DNA of 64,000 bases, taken from positions 3,782,001 through 3,846,000 of the forward strand of contig NZ_CP081864.1 in NCBI RefSeq assembly GCF_019797845.1, in the 5' to 3' direction. This DNA comes from Symbiopectobacterium purcellii (GTDB lineage Bacteria; Pseudomonadota; Gammaproteobacteria; Enterobacterales; Enterobacteriaceae). Shown piece after piece: positions 1-8,648 of this stretch. Position numbers and translations under genes: made by a program. The notes beneath the pieces were generated by a model, which saw only the letters and a list, made by a program, of their open reading frames with translations, ran no database searches and was not told the DNA's origin. Numbering within the stretch: position 1 is the stretch's first letter; each line of letters begins with the position of its first letter.

Positions 1-779
1 GGGAAATCGGCACACTGCTCGATCAGCCGGGCACCTTTATCCGCCAACCGATCACCGTGCTGCCGAACGGCGACTGGCTGCTGCCGGTGTTCTATTGCCG
101 CGTTGAGCCGGGCGAGAAATGGTTGGGTAACAACGATGATAGCGCAGTTAAAATCTCCAGCGACCAGGGTAAAACCTGGCAGGAATACCCGGTGCCGAAC
201 AGCACGGGCTGTGTCCACATGAACATCACGCCGCTGGCGGACGGTTCACTGCTGGCGCTGTTCCGCAGCCGCTGGGCTGACTTTATCTATCGTAGCCACT
301 CTACGGATGGCGGCAAAACCTGGTCGGTGCCCGTGCCCACCACGTTGCCAAACAACAACTCGTCCATTCAGGTGACGACGCTGCAAAACGGCCATCTGGC
401 GCTGGTGTTCAACCACATGAGCGCCGCCGATGCCACCGAGCGCCGCGTGTCGTTGTATGACGAAATCGAAGATGAAGACGGCGGCAATGACGCCAAAATG
501 CCGGAAATCACCGAAGGGCGCAGCGCCTTCTGGGGCGCACCGCGCGCGCCCATGACGCTGGCCATTTCGGAAGATGGTGGCAAGACCTGGCCGTGGCAGC
601 GCAATATCGAAGTGGGCGATGGCTATTGCATGACCAACAACTCGCAACAGAAGCTGAACCGCGAGTTCTCCTATCCCAGCATCAAGCAGGGACCGGAAGG
701 GAAATTGCATGTGGCCTTCACCTATTTCCGTCAGGCTATCAAATACGTTTGTGTCGATGAGGCATGGGTAAAAGGGTGA
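1..779 (+). CDS. Sialidase-like BNR-repeat protein (5' end outside window)
   Basis: The frame is open from base 3 with no start inside the window, so the N-terminus lies upstream; the GTG at 57 is only an internal codon. About 258 codons remain. Three Asp-box (BNR) motifs are visible, SSDQGKTW, STDGGKTW and SEDGGKTW, evenly spaced as in six-bladed beta-propeller sialidases. The FRSRW stretch before the second Asp box resembles predicted neuraminidases of the BNR_2 type. Family knowledge suggests a glycosidase or sugar-binding propeller, but these proteins are not all true sialidases and the catalytic Arg triad cannot be assessed on a fragment. It is followed by a terminator hairpin and then a YhcH-family gene, a family also found with sialic acid catabolism. 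Substrate unknown. Confidence 0.8.
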   Translation, partial: EIGTLLDQPGTFIRQPITVLPNGDWLLPVFYCRVEPGEKWLGNNDDSAVKISSDQGKTWQEYPVPNSTGCVHMNITPLADGSLLALFRSRWADFIYRSHSTDGGKTWSVPVPTTLPNNNSSIQVTTLQNGHLALVFNHMSAADATERRVSLYDEIEDEDGGNDAKMPEITEGRSAFWGAPRAPMTLAISEDGGKTWPWQRNIEVGDGYCMTNNSQQKLNREFSYPSIKQGPEGKLHVAFTYFRQAIKYVCVDEAWVKG

Positions 780-786
780 TACACCA

Positions 787-816
787 AGAGGCACCGCGTT
801 TGCGGTGTCTCTTTTT
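787..816 (+). terminator. Terminator-like hairpin between sialidase-like gene and yhcH-like gene
   Basis: AGAGGCACCGC pairs with GCGGTGTCTCT (one G-U pair) across a GTTT loop, followed by five T. It starts 8 bp after the upstream stop and ends 15 bp before the next ATG, so it could terminate or attenuate transcription into the YhcH-like gene. Confidence 0.7.
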
Positions 817-831
817 ATCAGGAGCTACACC

Positions 832-1308
832 ATGATTGCAGGCAATTTACAGCATCTGCCGTTGGCAACGCTGCCCGCGCCGCTGTTAGCGATTCTCTCT
901 TCACCCGGCATGACGCTGGATGAACTGAACGCCAAGCCGGAAGGAAAATATCAACCGGAAGGGGCAGACTGGTTTTACAGTATTGGCACAGTATCTACCG
1001 CCCCGCAGGCAGAACGTCACACCGAGTTCCACCACAACTTTCTGGATATTCAGCTGATTCTGTCCGGGGAAGAGATCATCGGTTATGGGCTGAACAGCGT
1101 GATTGGGCAACCCGCGACCGAACGTAAGCCCGATCTCTATATTTTAGACAACCCGCAGGTGCCGCATCAGATCCACTTGCGCGCCGGAGATTTCGTCACG
1201 TTCTACCCCGGAGAACCGCATCAGGCGCTGTGCGCGATAGGCGATATTCCCGCACCGGTAAAAAAAGCGGTGTTTAAAGTGCCCGTCAGCGATGTTACCC
1301 CGTTGTAA
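832..1308 (+). CDS. YhcH/YjgK/YiaL family protein (DUF386)
   Basis: A 158-residue protein starting at ATG 832, preceded by CAGGAG 8 bp upstream; the longer GTG start at 805 lies inside a terminator hairpin and is less likely. It has the length and cupin-like pattern of the YhcH/YiaL family, with the His/Glu-rich stretch HTEFHHNFLDIQLILSGEE around residues 62-80 and YPGEPHQAL near residue 126, the usual metal-site region. Family members act in sugar or sialic acid catabolism, possibly as anomerases or epimerases. Its place after a sialidase-like gene fits that role; the actual substrate cannot be read from sequence. Confidence 0.85.
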   Translation: MIAGNLQHLPLATLPAPLLAILSSPGMTLDELNAKPEGKYQPEGADWFYSIGTVSTAPQAERHTEFHHNFLDIQLILSGEEIIGYGLNSVIGQPATERKPDLYILDNPQVPHQIHLRAGDFVTFYPGEPHQALCAIGDIPAPVKKAVFKVPVSDVTPL

Positions 1309-1340
1309 CCCTGACGAACCTTGATACAGGAGAGCACCTT

Positions 1341-2030
1341 ATGGCTGTCAGCGAACGCAAACATGCGCTGATCACCGGAACCAGCTCCGGCATTGGCGCC
1401 GCCATTGCCCAAACGCTGTTGGCGCAGGGATGGAAAGTGACGGGGCTGTCGCGTCAACCCGGCGCGCTCACGCATCCACAATTTACCCATCAGACGCTGG
1501 ACGTTACCGATCTCGATGCGCTGCAAGGTTATCTTGCGCACATCACCCGGGTCGATGCGGTGATTCACGCCGCAGGCATGATGAAAGCGGCCCCATTGGG
1601 TCAACTCAATGTGGCCGACAGCGAAAAGCTGTGGCGCTTGCATGTACAGGTTGCTGAAGTGCTGGCCGATAGGCTGGTCGATAAATTGCCAAGCGGTGGA
1701 CGCATCATTCTGTTGGGCAGTCGAACCTCCAGCGGTGCGGCGGGACGCAGCCAGTATGTCACCACCAAATCAGCCATGATCGGTATGGTAAGAAGTTGGG
1801 CCGCAGAGTTGGCACCGCGCGGCATCACGGTGAATATCGTGGCGCCGGGAGCCACGGAAACCCCGATGCTAAACCAACCAGGTAGACAGAGTTCGCCGCC
1901 AAAATTGCCTCCAATCGGGCGATTTATCCAGCCACAGGAAGTGGCCGATTTGGTGTGTTATCTGCTCTCGCCGTCTGCCGCCGCCATCACCGGCCAGCAG
2001 TTGGTGATATGCGGTGGCGCATCGTTGTAG
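1341..2030 (+). CDS. Short-chain dehydrogenase/reductase (SDR)
   Basis: A 229-residue classical SDR with AGGAGAGC upstream of ATG 1341. The dinucleotide-binding motif TGTSSGIG is at residues 13-19, HAAG (replacing the usual NNAG) at 76-79, a likely catalytic Ser near 127, and the YxxxK pair as Tyr139/Lys143. NIVAPGATETPM follows at 165-176, as in FabG-like enzymes. It is cytosolic and NAD(P)-dependent. It lies 32 bp after the YhcH-like gene and probably shares its transcript, suggesting oxidation or reduction of a sugar-derived intermediate. Substrate not predictable. Confidence 0.88.
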   Translation: MAVSERKHALITGTSSGIGAAIAQTLLAQGWKVTGLSRQPGALTHPQFTHQTLDVTDLDALQGYLAHITRVDAVIHAAGMMKAAPLGQLNVADSEKLWRLHVQVAEVLADRLVDKLPSGGRIILLGSRTSSGAAGRSQYVTTKSAMIGMVRSWAAELAPRGITVNIVAPGATETPMLNQPGRQSSPPKLPPIGRFIQPQEVADLVCYLLSPSAAAITGQQLVICGGASL

Positions 2031-2122
2031 TTTATTAACACCTACCAACCTGATTGCCGCCCCTCACAGGCTCCTCGCGGGATAACCGGTGCAGGGCGGC
2101 AAACCCCGTAGCAGCCTATTGC

Positions 2123-2151
2123 TTATTCTGCATATGGTTAGCAAATATACT
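2123..2151 (+). promoter_or_regulatory. Possible sigma-70 promoter before hyuA-like gene
   Basis: TTATTC (2123-2128) and TATACT (2146-2151) are 17 bp apart in the 253-bp gap between the SDR and hydantoinase genes. The -10 is good and the -35 weak. The rest of the gap holds a loose GCCGCCC/GGGCGGC inverted repeat near 2055-2100 and nothing else I can name. Confidence 0.35.
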
Positions 2152-2283
2152 TTATTGTTTTGTCCGTTATATCGCCCGATAGTGCTTCCATCTCGTCATC
2201 TCCCCTGAGCATTGCCGTTTGCTGCGTGTTTTGACATGCGGCGCGGTGATGGTTTGGCAACTGCATTGGAACACGTTCGCGTT

Positions 2284-4419
2284 ATGTCTGAATTACCGCT
2301 TTCCTCGCAAGATAAACCAGAGCCCGCCATACGTTTGGCCGTTGATGTCGGTGGCACCTTTACCGATGTGGTGTTGCTCGATGGTGAACAACGTTACACG
2401 TCAAAAACCCTGACCACCCCCACTGAACCGGAACACGGCGTGCTGCAAGGTATCGAAGAGAACCTGAAGCTCGCAGGCCGGACCCTGCACGATGTCGACC
2501 TGTTGATCCTCGGCACTACGCTTGCCACCAATGCGCTGATAGAGCGCAAAGGGGCACGCACGGCATTGATCACCACCCAGGGGTTTCGCGATCTGGTCGA
2601 AATCGGTTTAGAAGACCGCTTCGCACAGTACGATGTATTCCTGCAAAAACCGGCGCCGTTGGTACCTCGCTATTGGCGCTTTGGCGTCACCGAACGCATC
2701 AACGCACAGGGAGACGTGCTGCTGCCGCTCAATGAAGACGACGTGAGACGCATTGCACAGACGCTGCGCGAGGAAGATATCGACAGCGTTGCCGTGGTGC
2801 TGCTGCACAGCTATCGCAACCCGCAGCATGAACAGCGTGTTGCCGAGATCCTGCAACACGAACTGCCTCACCTCGCCGTGTCGCTTTCCAGCGTGGTGTG
2901 CCCGGAAATCCGGGAATACGAACGGCTCTCTACCACCTGCGCGAACGCTTACGTGCAACCACAGGTGGCAGGCTATCTGTCACGTCTGGAACAGTTGTTG
3001 ACCGCGCGCGGATTGCATATCCCGCTGTTTCTGATGACCTCCGGCGGCGGGATCACCACGCTGCAAACCGGCATCGAGCAGCCGGTGCGTCTGGTGGAAT
3101 CCGGCCCGGCGGGTGGCGCTATTCTGGCCCAGCGCGTGGCCGCAGAGTTGGGCGAAACCCGAGCACTGTCATTTGATATGGGCGGCACCACGGCGAAAAT
3201 CTGCTTTATCGATGATTATCAGCCGCAAATTTCCCGCAACTTCGAATTTGGCCGCGTGCACCGTTACCAGAAGGGATCCGGGCTGCCGATCCGCATTCCG
3301 GTGATTGAAATGGTGGAGATCGGCGCAGGCGGCGGTTCGATCGCCCGCGTGGATACCCTGCAACGCATCCAGGTAGGGCCGGACAGTGCCGGTTCTGAAC
3401 CCGGGCCGGTCAGCTATGGATTAGGCGGCACCCAGGCCACGGTAACCGATGCCAATGCGGTACTCGGCCGTCTGGACCCTGCGCGCTTCGCCCGCGGTAA
3501 AGTGGCCTTAAATATTGAAGCCGCACAACAGGCGCTCGCCGCGCAGATCGGTGCACCGCTGGGCTACTCCGCTGAACTGGCGGCACTCTCTGTCGCAGAG
3601 ATCGTGGCAGAGAATATGGCTAACGCAGCACGCGTACATGCCAGCGAACAGGGCAAACACGTTGAGCACTACACCCTTATCGCCTTTGGCGGTGCCGCAC
3701 CGCTTCAGGCTGCGCGGTTGGCACGCAAGTTGGGTATTACCCGCGTGGTGATCCCCCGTTCTGCCGGTGTCGGTTCCGCGCTGGGTTTTCTTTGGGCTCC
3801 GATAGCCTATCAGGCGGTACGTAGCTTCTATCAACGGTTAGATCGCTTGAACTACGATGAGGTCAACGCGCTGCTGGCCGGATTGACCGCGCAAGCGACC
3901 GCTATCGTACGTCAGGCCGCGCCGCAGGGGGATATTCAAGTACAGCGCATCGTCTATCTGCGCTATGCCGGCCAAGGACATGAAGTCCCTATCGAACTGC
4001 CGGGCGGTGCCGTGCAGGCGCAAACCATCAACCTACTGCAAGCGCGTTTTGCACAGCGCTATCGCGAGCTGTATGGCCGCAGTCTCGACCATGTGCCGAT
4101 TGAAGCCATCAGTTGGTCGGTTGCTGCCTCGACCCATGACGATCTTGCTCCGGCGGCCACTCGCTGGACGCCGGACAACACGCTGACGGCCGCGTCATCG
4201 CCACATCAGCGTCAGGTGTATCAGATTGAGGATAACGCCTTTACCGCCACGCCGCTCCATGAGCGTACGGCGCTAGCGCAGGAGCAATACGTATTCGGCC
4301 CGGCACTGGTCGTCGAAGAGGAAACCACCACCGTGGTGGACAGCGGTTTTTCCGCCCATCTTAGTCCGCAAGGTCATCTGATTCTTGAGCTTGGCAGCGA
4401 GGATTTTCATCATGAGTAA
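2284..4419 (+). CDS. Hydantoinase/oxoprolinase family, subunit A (HyuA-like)
   Basis: About 711 residues from ATG 2284; an upstream in-frame TTG at 2212 has no better ribosome site. The N-terminal phosphate-binding motif DVGGTFTD is at residues 21-28 and a second actin-fold motif SFDMGGTTAK lies near residue 298, as in the ATP-binding subunit of hydantoinase, 5-oxoprolinase and acetone carboxylase-type enzymes. These act with a B subunit, encoded next with an 8-bp overlap. The family hydrolyses cyclic amides or carboxylates small substrates at the cost of ATP. No hydantoin racemase, carbamoylase or permease is adjacent, so the substrate is open. Confidence 0.88.
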   Translation: MSELPLSSQDKPEPAIRLAVDVGGTFTDVVLLDGEQRYTSKTLTTPTEPEHGVLQGIEENLKLAGRTLHDVDLLILGTTLATNALIERKGARTALITTQGFRDLVEIGLEDRFAQYDVFLQKPAPLVPRYWRFGVTERINAQGDVLLPLNEDDVRRIAQTLREEDIDSVAVVLLHSYRNPQHEQRVAEILQHELPHLAVSLSSVVCPEIREYERLSTTCANAYVQPQVAGYLSRLEQLLTARGLHIPLFLMTSGGGITTLQTGIEQPVRLVESGPAGGAILAQRVAAELGETRALSFDMGGTTAKICFIDDYQPQISRNFEFGRVHRYQKGSGLPIRIPVIEMVEIGAGGGSIARVDTLQRIQVGPDSAGSEPGPVSYGLGGTQATVTDANAVLGRLDPARFARGKVALNIEAAQQALAAQIGAPLGYSAELAALSVAEIVAENMANAARVHASEQGKHVEHYTLIAFGGAAPLQAARLARKLGITRVVIPRSAGVGSALGFLWAPIAYQAVRSFYQRLDRLNYDEVNALLAGLTAQATAIVRQAAPQGDIQVQRIVYLRYAGQGHEVPIELPGGAVQAQTINLLQARFAQRYRELYGRSLDHVPIEAISWSVAASTHDDLAPAATRWTPDNTLTAASSPHQRQVYQIEDNAFTATPLHERTALAQEQYVFGPALVVEEETTTVVDSGFSAHLSPQGHLILELGSEDFHHE

Positions 4420-5992
4420 CCTAACGTCCGTCTCCGCGCCAGTGGCAGCACTACAGTATCAGGTGATGTGGAACCGGCTGATTTCCGTGGTAGAGGAGCA
4501 GGCGCAAGCGCTGATCCGTACCGCGTTTGGCACCTCAACCCGAGAAGCCGGTGATTTGTCCGCCGGGGTCTTTTTGCCAGATGGGCGCATGATCGCGCAG
4601 GCGGTTACCGGCACACCGGGCCACGTCAATTCGATGGCGGAATCGGTCAAACACTTCCTGCACGCGTTCCCTTTGGAACAGATGCGTCCGGGCGATGTGT
4701 TTTTAACCAACGATCCCTGGAAGGGCACCGGCCACCTGTACGATATGACGATGGTGACACCGGTATTTCGTCAGGAACAGGCGGTTGGCCTGTTCGCCTC
4801 TACGCTGCACGTTGCGGATATCGGTGGCTTAGGCCCAGGACCGGACGGTCAATTGATCTATCACGAAGGGTTGTTTTTGCCGCTGCTGCGTTTTATCGAT
4901 GGCGGCCAGATCAATCAGGTGGTGCTGGACATTATTCGCGCCAACGTGCGCGAACCGGAGCAGGTCGAAGGCGATTTGCTGGCGCTGGTGGCCTGTAACG
5001 ACGTCAGCGCCCGTTTCCTCAACCGCATGATGGATGAATTCACCCTCGATTCGCTGGTACCGGTAGGCGAGCATATTTTACAGCACTCCGAGCAGGCGAT
5101 GCGCGATGCGGTACGCCAGTGGCCGCAAGGAAGCTGGAGCAATGAGCTGCTGGTGGACGGCTATGATGCGCCGATCCGCATTCGCGCCACGCTACACATT
5201 CGCGACGGCGAGATTGAGGTCGATTTTACCGGCACCGATCCCTATGTTCCGCAAGGTATTAACGTGGTGAAAGCCTACACCGATGCCTACACCTCGTTTG
5301 GCATTCGCTGCCTGATCGGTGCCGATATTCCTAACAATGCCGGATCGTTAGGCGTGATTCGCGTCAGCGCACCGGAGGGTTCTATCGTCAATGCGCCCTA
5401 CCCTGCGGCAGTCGCCGCGCGCCACATTATCGGTCAGCTGTTGCCGGATGTGGTGTTTGGCTGCCTGCGTCAAGCACGCCCCGGCGCGGTGCCTGCCGAA
5501 GGCTCTTCATCGCTGTGGAATATCCGCCTGTCGGGCGGTCATCCGATTGCGGGCTATTCCAATGAGCGCTTGGTCAACGAACAGCGCTTTACCATCACCA
5601 GTTTTTCCACTGGTGGCACCGGCGGTCGTCCGGCGCTGGATGGGTTTTCCACCACCTCGTTCCCCTGCGGGGTGCGCAATATCTCCATCGAAATTCTGGA
5701 AACCATGAGCCCGCTGGTGTTCTGGCGTAAAGAGTACCGACCGGATTCCGGCGGCGCAGGTCGGCAACGCGGAGGATTGGGACAAGTCATCGAAATCTCC
5801 CATGGGCAGCAGGCACCGATGTTACTGGGTGCGGCGTGGGATCGTATCGTTTATCCCGCCCGTGGCGCAGAAGGCGGTGCGGACGGCGCGCGCGAACGTT
5901 CTGCACACGCTATCGCCCAGGATGTTCGTAGCGGATTGGTCAGCACACAAGCTGCCAGCCGTGATTACCACTACGGTGATGAAAACAAATAA
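4412..5992 (+). CDS. Hydantoinase/oxoprolinase family, subunit B (HyuB-like), shortened near C-terminus
   Basis: 526 residues from ATG 4412, overlapping the hyuA stop by 8 bp, which implies translational coupling. The family core is clear: FGTSTREAGDLSAGVF near residue 33, FLTNDPWKGTGHLYDM near 89, and the Gly-rich STGGTGGRPALDGFS around 395. Relatives carry about 60 more residues before the C-terminal helix, including a Gly-rich xPGGGGxG motif. Here the chain goes from GAEGGADGARERS straight to HAIAQDVRSGLVS, so that segment appears deleted in frame. The gene may encode a compromised subunit, consistent with the frameshifted gene downstream. Confidence 0.85.
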   Translation: MSNLTSVSAPVAALQYQVMWNRLISVVEEQAQALIRTAFGTSTREAGDLSAGVFLPDGRMIAQAVTGTPGHVNSMAESVKHFLHAFPLEQMRPGDVFLTNDPWKGTGHLYDMTMVTPVFRQEQAVGLFASTLHVADIGGLGPGPDGQLIYHEGLFLPLLRFIDGGQINQVVLDIIRANVREPEQVEGDLLALVACNDVSARFLNRMMDEFTLDSLVPVGEHILQHSEQAMRDAVRQWPQGSWSNELLVDGYDAPIRIRATLHIRDGEIEVDFTGTDPYVPQGINVVKAYTDAYTSFGIRCLIGADIPNNAGSLGVIRVSAPEGSIVNAPYPAAVAARHIIGQLLPDVVFGCLRQARPGAVPAEGSSSLWNIRLSGGHPIAGYSNERLVNEQRFTITSFSTGGTGGRPALDGFSTTSFPCGVRNISIEILETMSPLVFWRKEYRPDSGGAGRQRGGLGQVIEISHGQQAPMLLGAAWDRIVYPARGAEGGADGARERSAHAIAQDVRSGLVSTQAASRDYHYGDENK

Positions 5993-6021
5993 CGACAACG
6001 CATGACAAGGTTGAGGTGCTT

Positions 6022-7660
6022 ATGAATTGGTTAGACTTTTATTTGGGGAAAAAGCGTCAACAGCGTCCGGTAAAGCTGGCGGCAACGCTGGCGCTGTACG
6101 CCCTGTTAGCCACCAGCGGTGCTACCGTATACGCGCAAACAACGGAGCCGCAGCGCGGCGGCACGCTGAATATCGTCCTGAACGCCGAGCCGCCGACGTT
6201 GGTGGCGCTGTCCACCGTTGCTACGCCAAGCCTGAGTGTAAGCGGCAAGGTAACGGAAGGATTGCTGAAATACGATTTCGACCTCAATCCGCAGCCGCAG
6301 TTGGCCACGGCCTGGGAGATCAGTCCCGATGGTAAAACCTACACCTTTCATCTGCGCAAGGGCGTGAAATGGCATGATGGGCAGGATTTCACCTCAGCGG
6401 ATGTGGCCTATTCGATAGAATTGCTCAAGAAATACCACCCGCGCGGGGCCAGCACCTTCGCCAGCGTGACTGAGGTGAAAACGCCGGATGCCAACACAGC
6501 GGTGATTGCGCTGTCGCAGCCTGCGCCTTATCTGTTACGTGCGCTGACCGCAGCAGAATCGCCGATATTGCCCAAGCACATCTACGAGAATACCGATCCG
6601 CTTAAAAATCCGAACGGCAGCGCGCCGATCGGCACCGGCCCCTACCTGTTTAGCCAGTGGGAACGCGGTAGCCATCTGATCCTCAAGCGCAATCCCAACT
6701 ACTGGGACAAAGAAAAGCCGTATGTTGATCAAATTGTGATCCGCTTTATTCCTGACGCTTCATCGCGATCGGTTGCCTTTGAAACCGGCACCGTGGATCT
6801 TGGCTATCGTTCCCCGGTGGCGCTCAGCGATCTGGATCGTCTGAAGGCGATACCCAAACTGGCGTTTGAAACCAAAGGTACCAGCTATTCTTATAATGTC
6901 TCCTCGCTCCAGTTCAATCTGGATGATGAGCATTTCAAAAACCTGAAAGTGCGTCAGGCCATTGCACACACGTTAGACCGAGAGCTGATTCGCAAAGTGG
7001 CTTATTACGGCTATGCCACCGTGACGGCCTCTCCCATCGCGCCGGGGTTAAAGGATTTCCACGATCCGTCTCCCTCGCCCTACGCGCTGGATATCAAACG
7101 CGCCAATCAACTGCTGGATGAGGCGGGCTATCCGCGCGATGCCAAGGGTATCCGTTTTAAAACCACGCTGGATTACAACCCGATATCTGACGGTTTGAAA
7201 CCCACCGGGGAGATTGTGCGCTCGTCTCTGGCCAAAATCGGTATTGACGTCACGCTGCGTTCACAGGATTTATCCGCCTTTGTGAAACCGGGTTTATACC
7301 GATCGTGATTTTTCATTCACATTAAACGGACACAGCAATCTGTTCGATCCCACGGTTGGGGTGCAACGCATTTACTGGTCGAAGAATTTCCGCAAAGGGG
7401 TGCCTTTCTCCAATGAGTCTCACTACCAGAATGCTGAAGTCGATCGTTTGTTGGAAGACGCGCAAACCGAAAACGATCCGGCAGTGCGTAAACAGAAGTT
7501 TATTGAATTTCAGAAAATCGTCGGACGTGAACTGCCGGATATCAGCCTGATTTCACCGCAGTACATCACGATTTACAATCGGCGCGTACACGATCATTCG
7601 CTCACCGCGGATGGTATTGAAAACACCCTGTCTGACGTCTGGCTGGAAGCGCAAAAGTAA
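6022..7660 (+). pseudogene. ABC transporter peptide-type substrate-binding protein, frameshifted
   Basis: ATG 6022 follows GAGG and encodes a secreted SBP_bac_5 (DppA/OppA-like) protein with a signal peptide (KLAATLALYALLATSGATVYA). GGTLNIVL, the DGKTYTFHLRKGVKWHDG segment and NPNYWDKEKPYVDQI are typical family landmarks. The frame ends at 7308, about 120 residues early, but the next frame continues the same protein (VYTDRDFSFTLNGHSN... to VWLEAQK) up to 7660. Removing one base in the CCGGG at 7288-7292 restores a protein of about 546 residues, the family's usual size. Either a true frameshift mutation or a sequence error. No permease or ATPase genes are adjacent. Confidence 0.9.
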
Positions 7661-7710
7661 CGACAAGCGGGTGGTGTGCGCCAGAAGAGCGCATTGCCTT
7701 GAGGAAACTG

Positions 7711-7740
7711 CGCCTGCGTTTATCAACGCAGGCGTTTGAT
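7711..7740. terminator. Bidirectional terminator between binding-protein gene and yacL
   Basis: CGCCTGCGTT and AACGCAGGCG form a perfect 10-bp stem around a TATC loop. It lies between two convergent genes. On the plus strand it is followed by TTTGAT, and it abuts the yacL stop. Confidence 0.75.
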
Positions 7741-8105
7741 TATCGCGGATATTGCACAAATTCCCGGTATTTGGCCACAAGCGTTAGAAAGTCATCCACC
7801 CCGCACAGCGCCAGACTCTCTTCATCGTAATAGCTCATGCCCTCTTCCATCTCATCCATGGCGAAAGAGAGCTGATTAGCGCGAATAAGCACCTCTTCGC
7901 TGTCCAGCAGCAGGGTATATTCGTGCCCGACTTTTTGCCATTGGCGCTCACTGCCTGCCACCTCGCGCGCCGCTTGTTCTACCTCATCAAGCAGAGCAAG
8001 CTGCTCTTTGACTTCTTCATTAAACCAGTGGCCAACGGCTTCGTGCCCCATTGACATACGCACAATAACCTGGCCTGAGACATCCCGTAAAAATTCATAA
8101 TCCAT
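7740..8105 (-). CDS. yacL: UPF0231 family protein YacL
   Basis: A 121-residue acidic protein starting [13 protein letters not shown], matching YacL of E. coli in start, length and position next to acnB. It has no signal peptide, membrane segment or known catalytic motif; function is unknown. In E. coli the neighbours on the far side are speD and speE; here the catabolic cluster occupies that side, so yacL marks one edge of backbone synteny. Confidence 0.9.
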   Translation of the reverse strand: MDYEFLRDVSGQVIVRMSMGHEAVGHWFNEEVKEQLALLDEVEQAAREVAGSERQWQKVGHEYTLLLDSEEVLIRANQLSFAMDEMEEGMSYYDEESLALCGVDDFLTLVAKYREFVQYPR

Positions 8106-8592
8106 GACGCCATCCTCCCACGGTAGTGCTTACTATCAAGTGTAGCGGACCACACTGTGTCTCACAGTGACAGCCTGCAAATATTGCAAGGTCACGCAAC
8201 GCGGCGGGGATGATACCCGCTATTGCGGCAAAACGCGCACGTTTCTCTGGAAGAAACCAACAATAAATACGGTGACAATACGTCAGCTGTTTGCCCCGGC
8301 TGAAAAAAGGAATGCTTTGCACTCGCCAGACACGGAATACGGGATGGAACCACGATATGGATATACCTGGCGTAGCAGCGGGCGGCGTCGCGCCGAGAGA
8401 CGACCGTGTTTATGAGGATTCAAAGGGAAGACCGGTTGGCATAGCCGCCATGTTCAACCGTATCACCAATACCTTTGAGCGCCCTGAGATGCCACCGTCA
8501 ATGACTCCGGAGGATAAACGCATGCTGGACACGCTGTTTACGCGTTGCATCGGCCATGCAAAAGCCTACCTGCGCGCTCAACGGCGAGCGGC
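8106..8592. other. yacL-acnB intergenic region
   Basis: About 490 bp without a gene I can support. A plus-strand frame from ATG 8357 encodes roughly 160 residues but runs through the acnB terminator and about 200 bp into acnB antisense, so it is probably chance; its first part (MDIPGVAAGGVAPRDDR...) matches nothing I recognise. The yacL promoter should lie near 8110-8200 on the minus strand. Confidence 0.5.
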
Positions 8593-8624
8593 CAAAAAAA
8601 AGAGCCCATATCATCATGGGCTCT
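8593..8624 (-). terminator. acnB rho-independent terminator
   Basis: On the minus strand AGAGCCCAT pairs perfectly with ATGGGCTCT around a 6-nt loop and is followed by eight T (A-run at 8593-8600 on the plus strand), 25 bp after the acnB stop. Confidence 0.85.
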
Positions 8625-8648
8625 TGTCGTCTTTATCACACACAGAAA

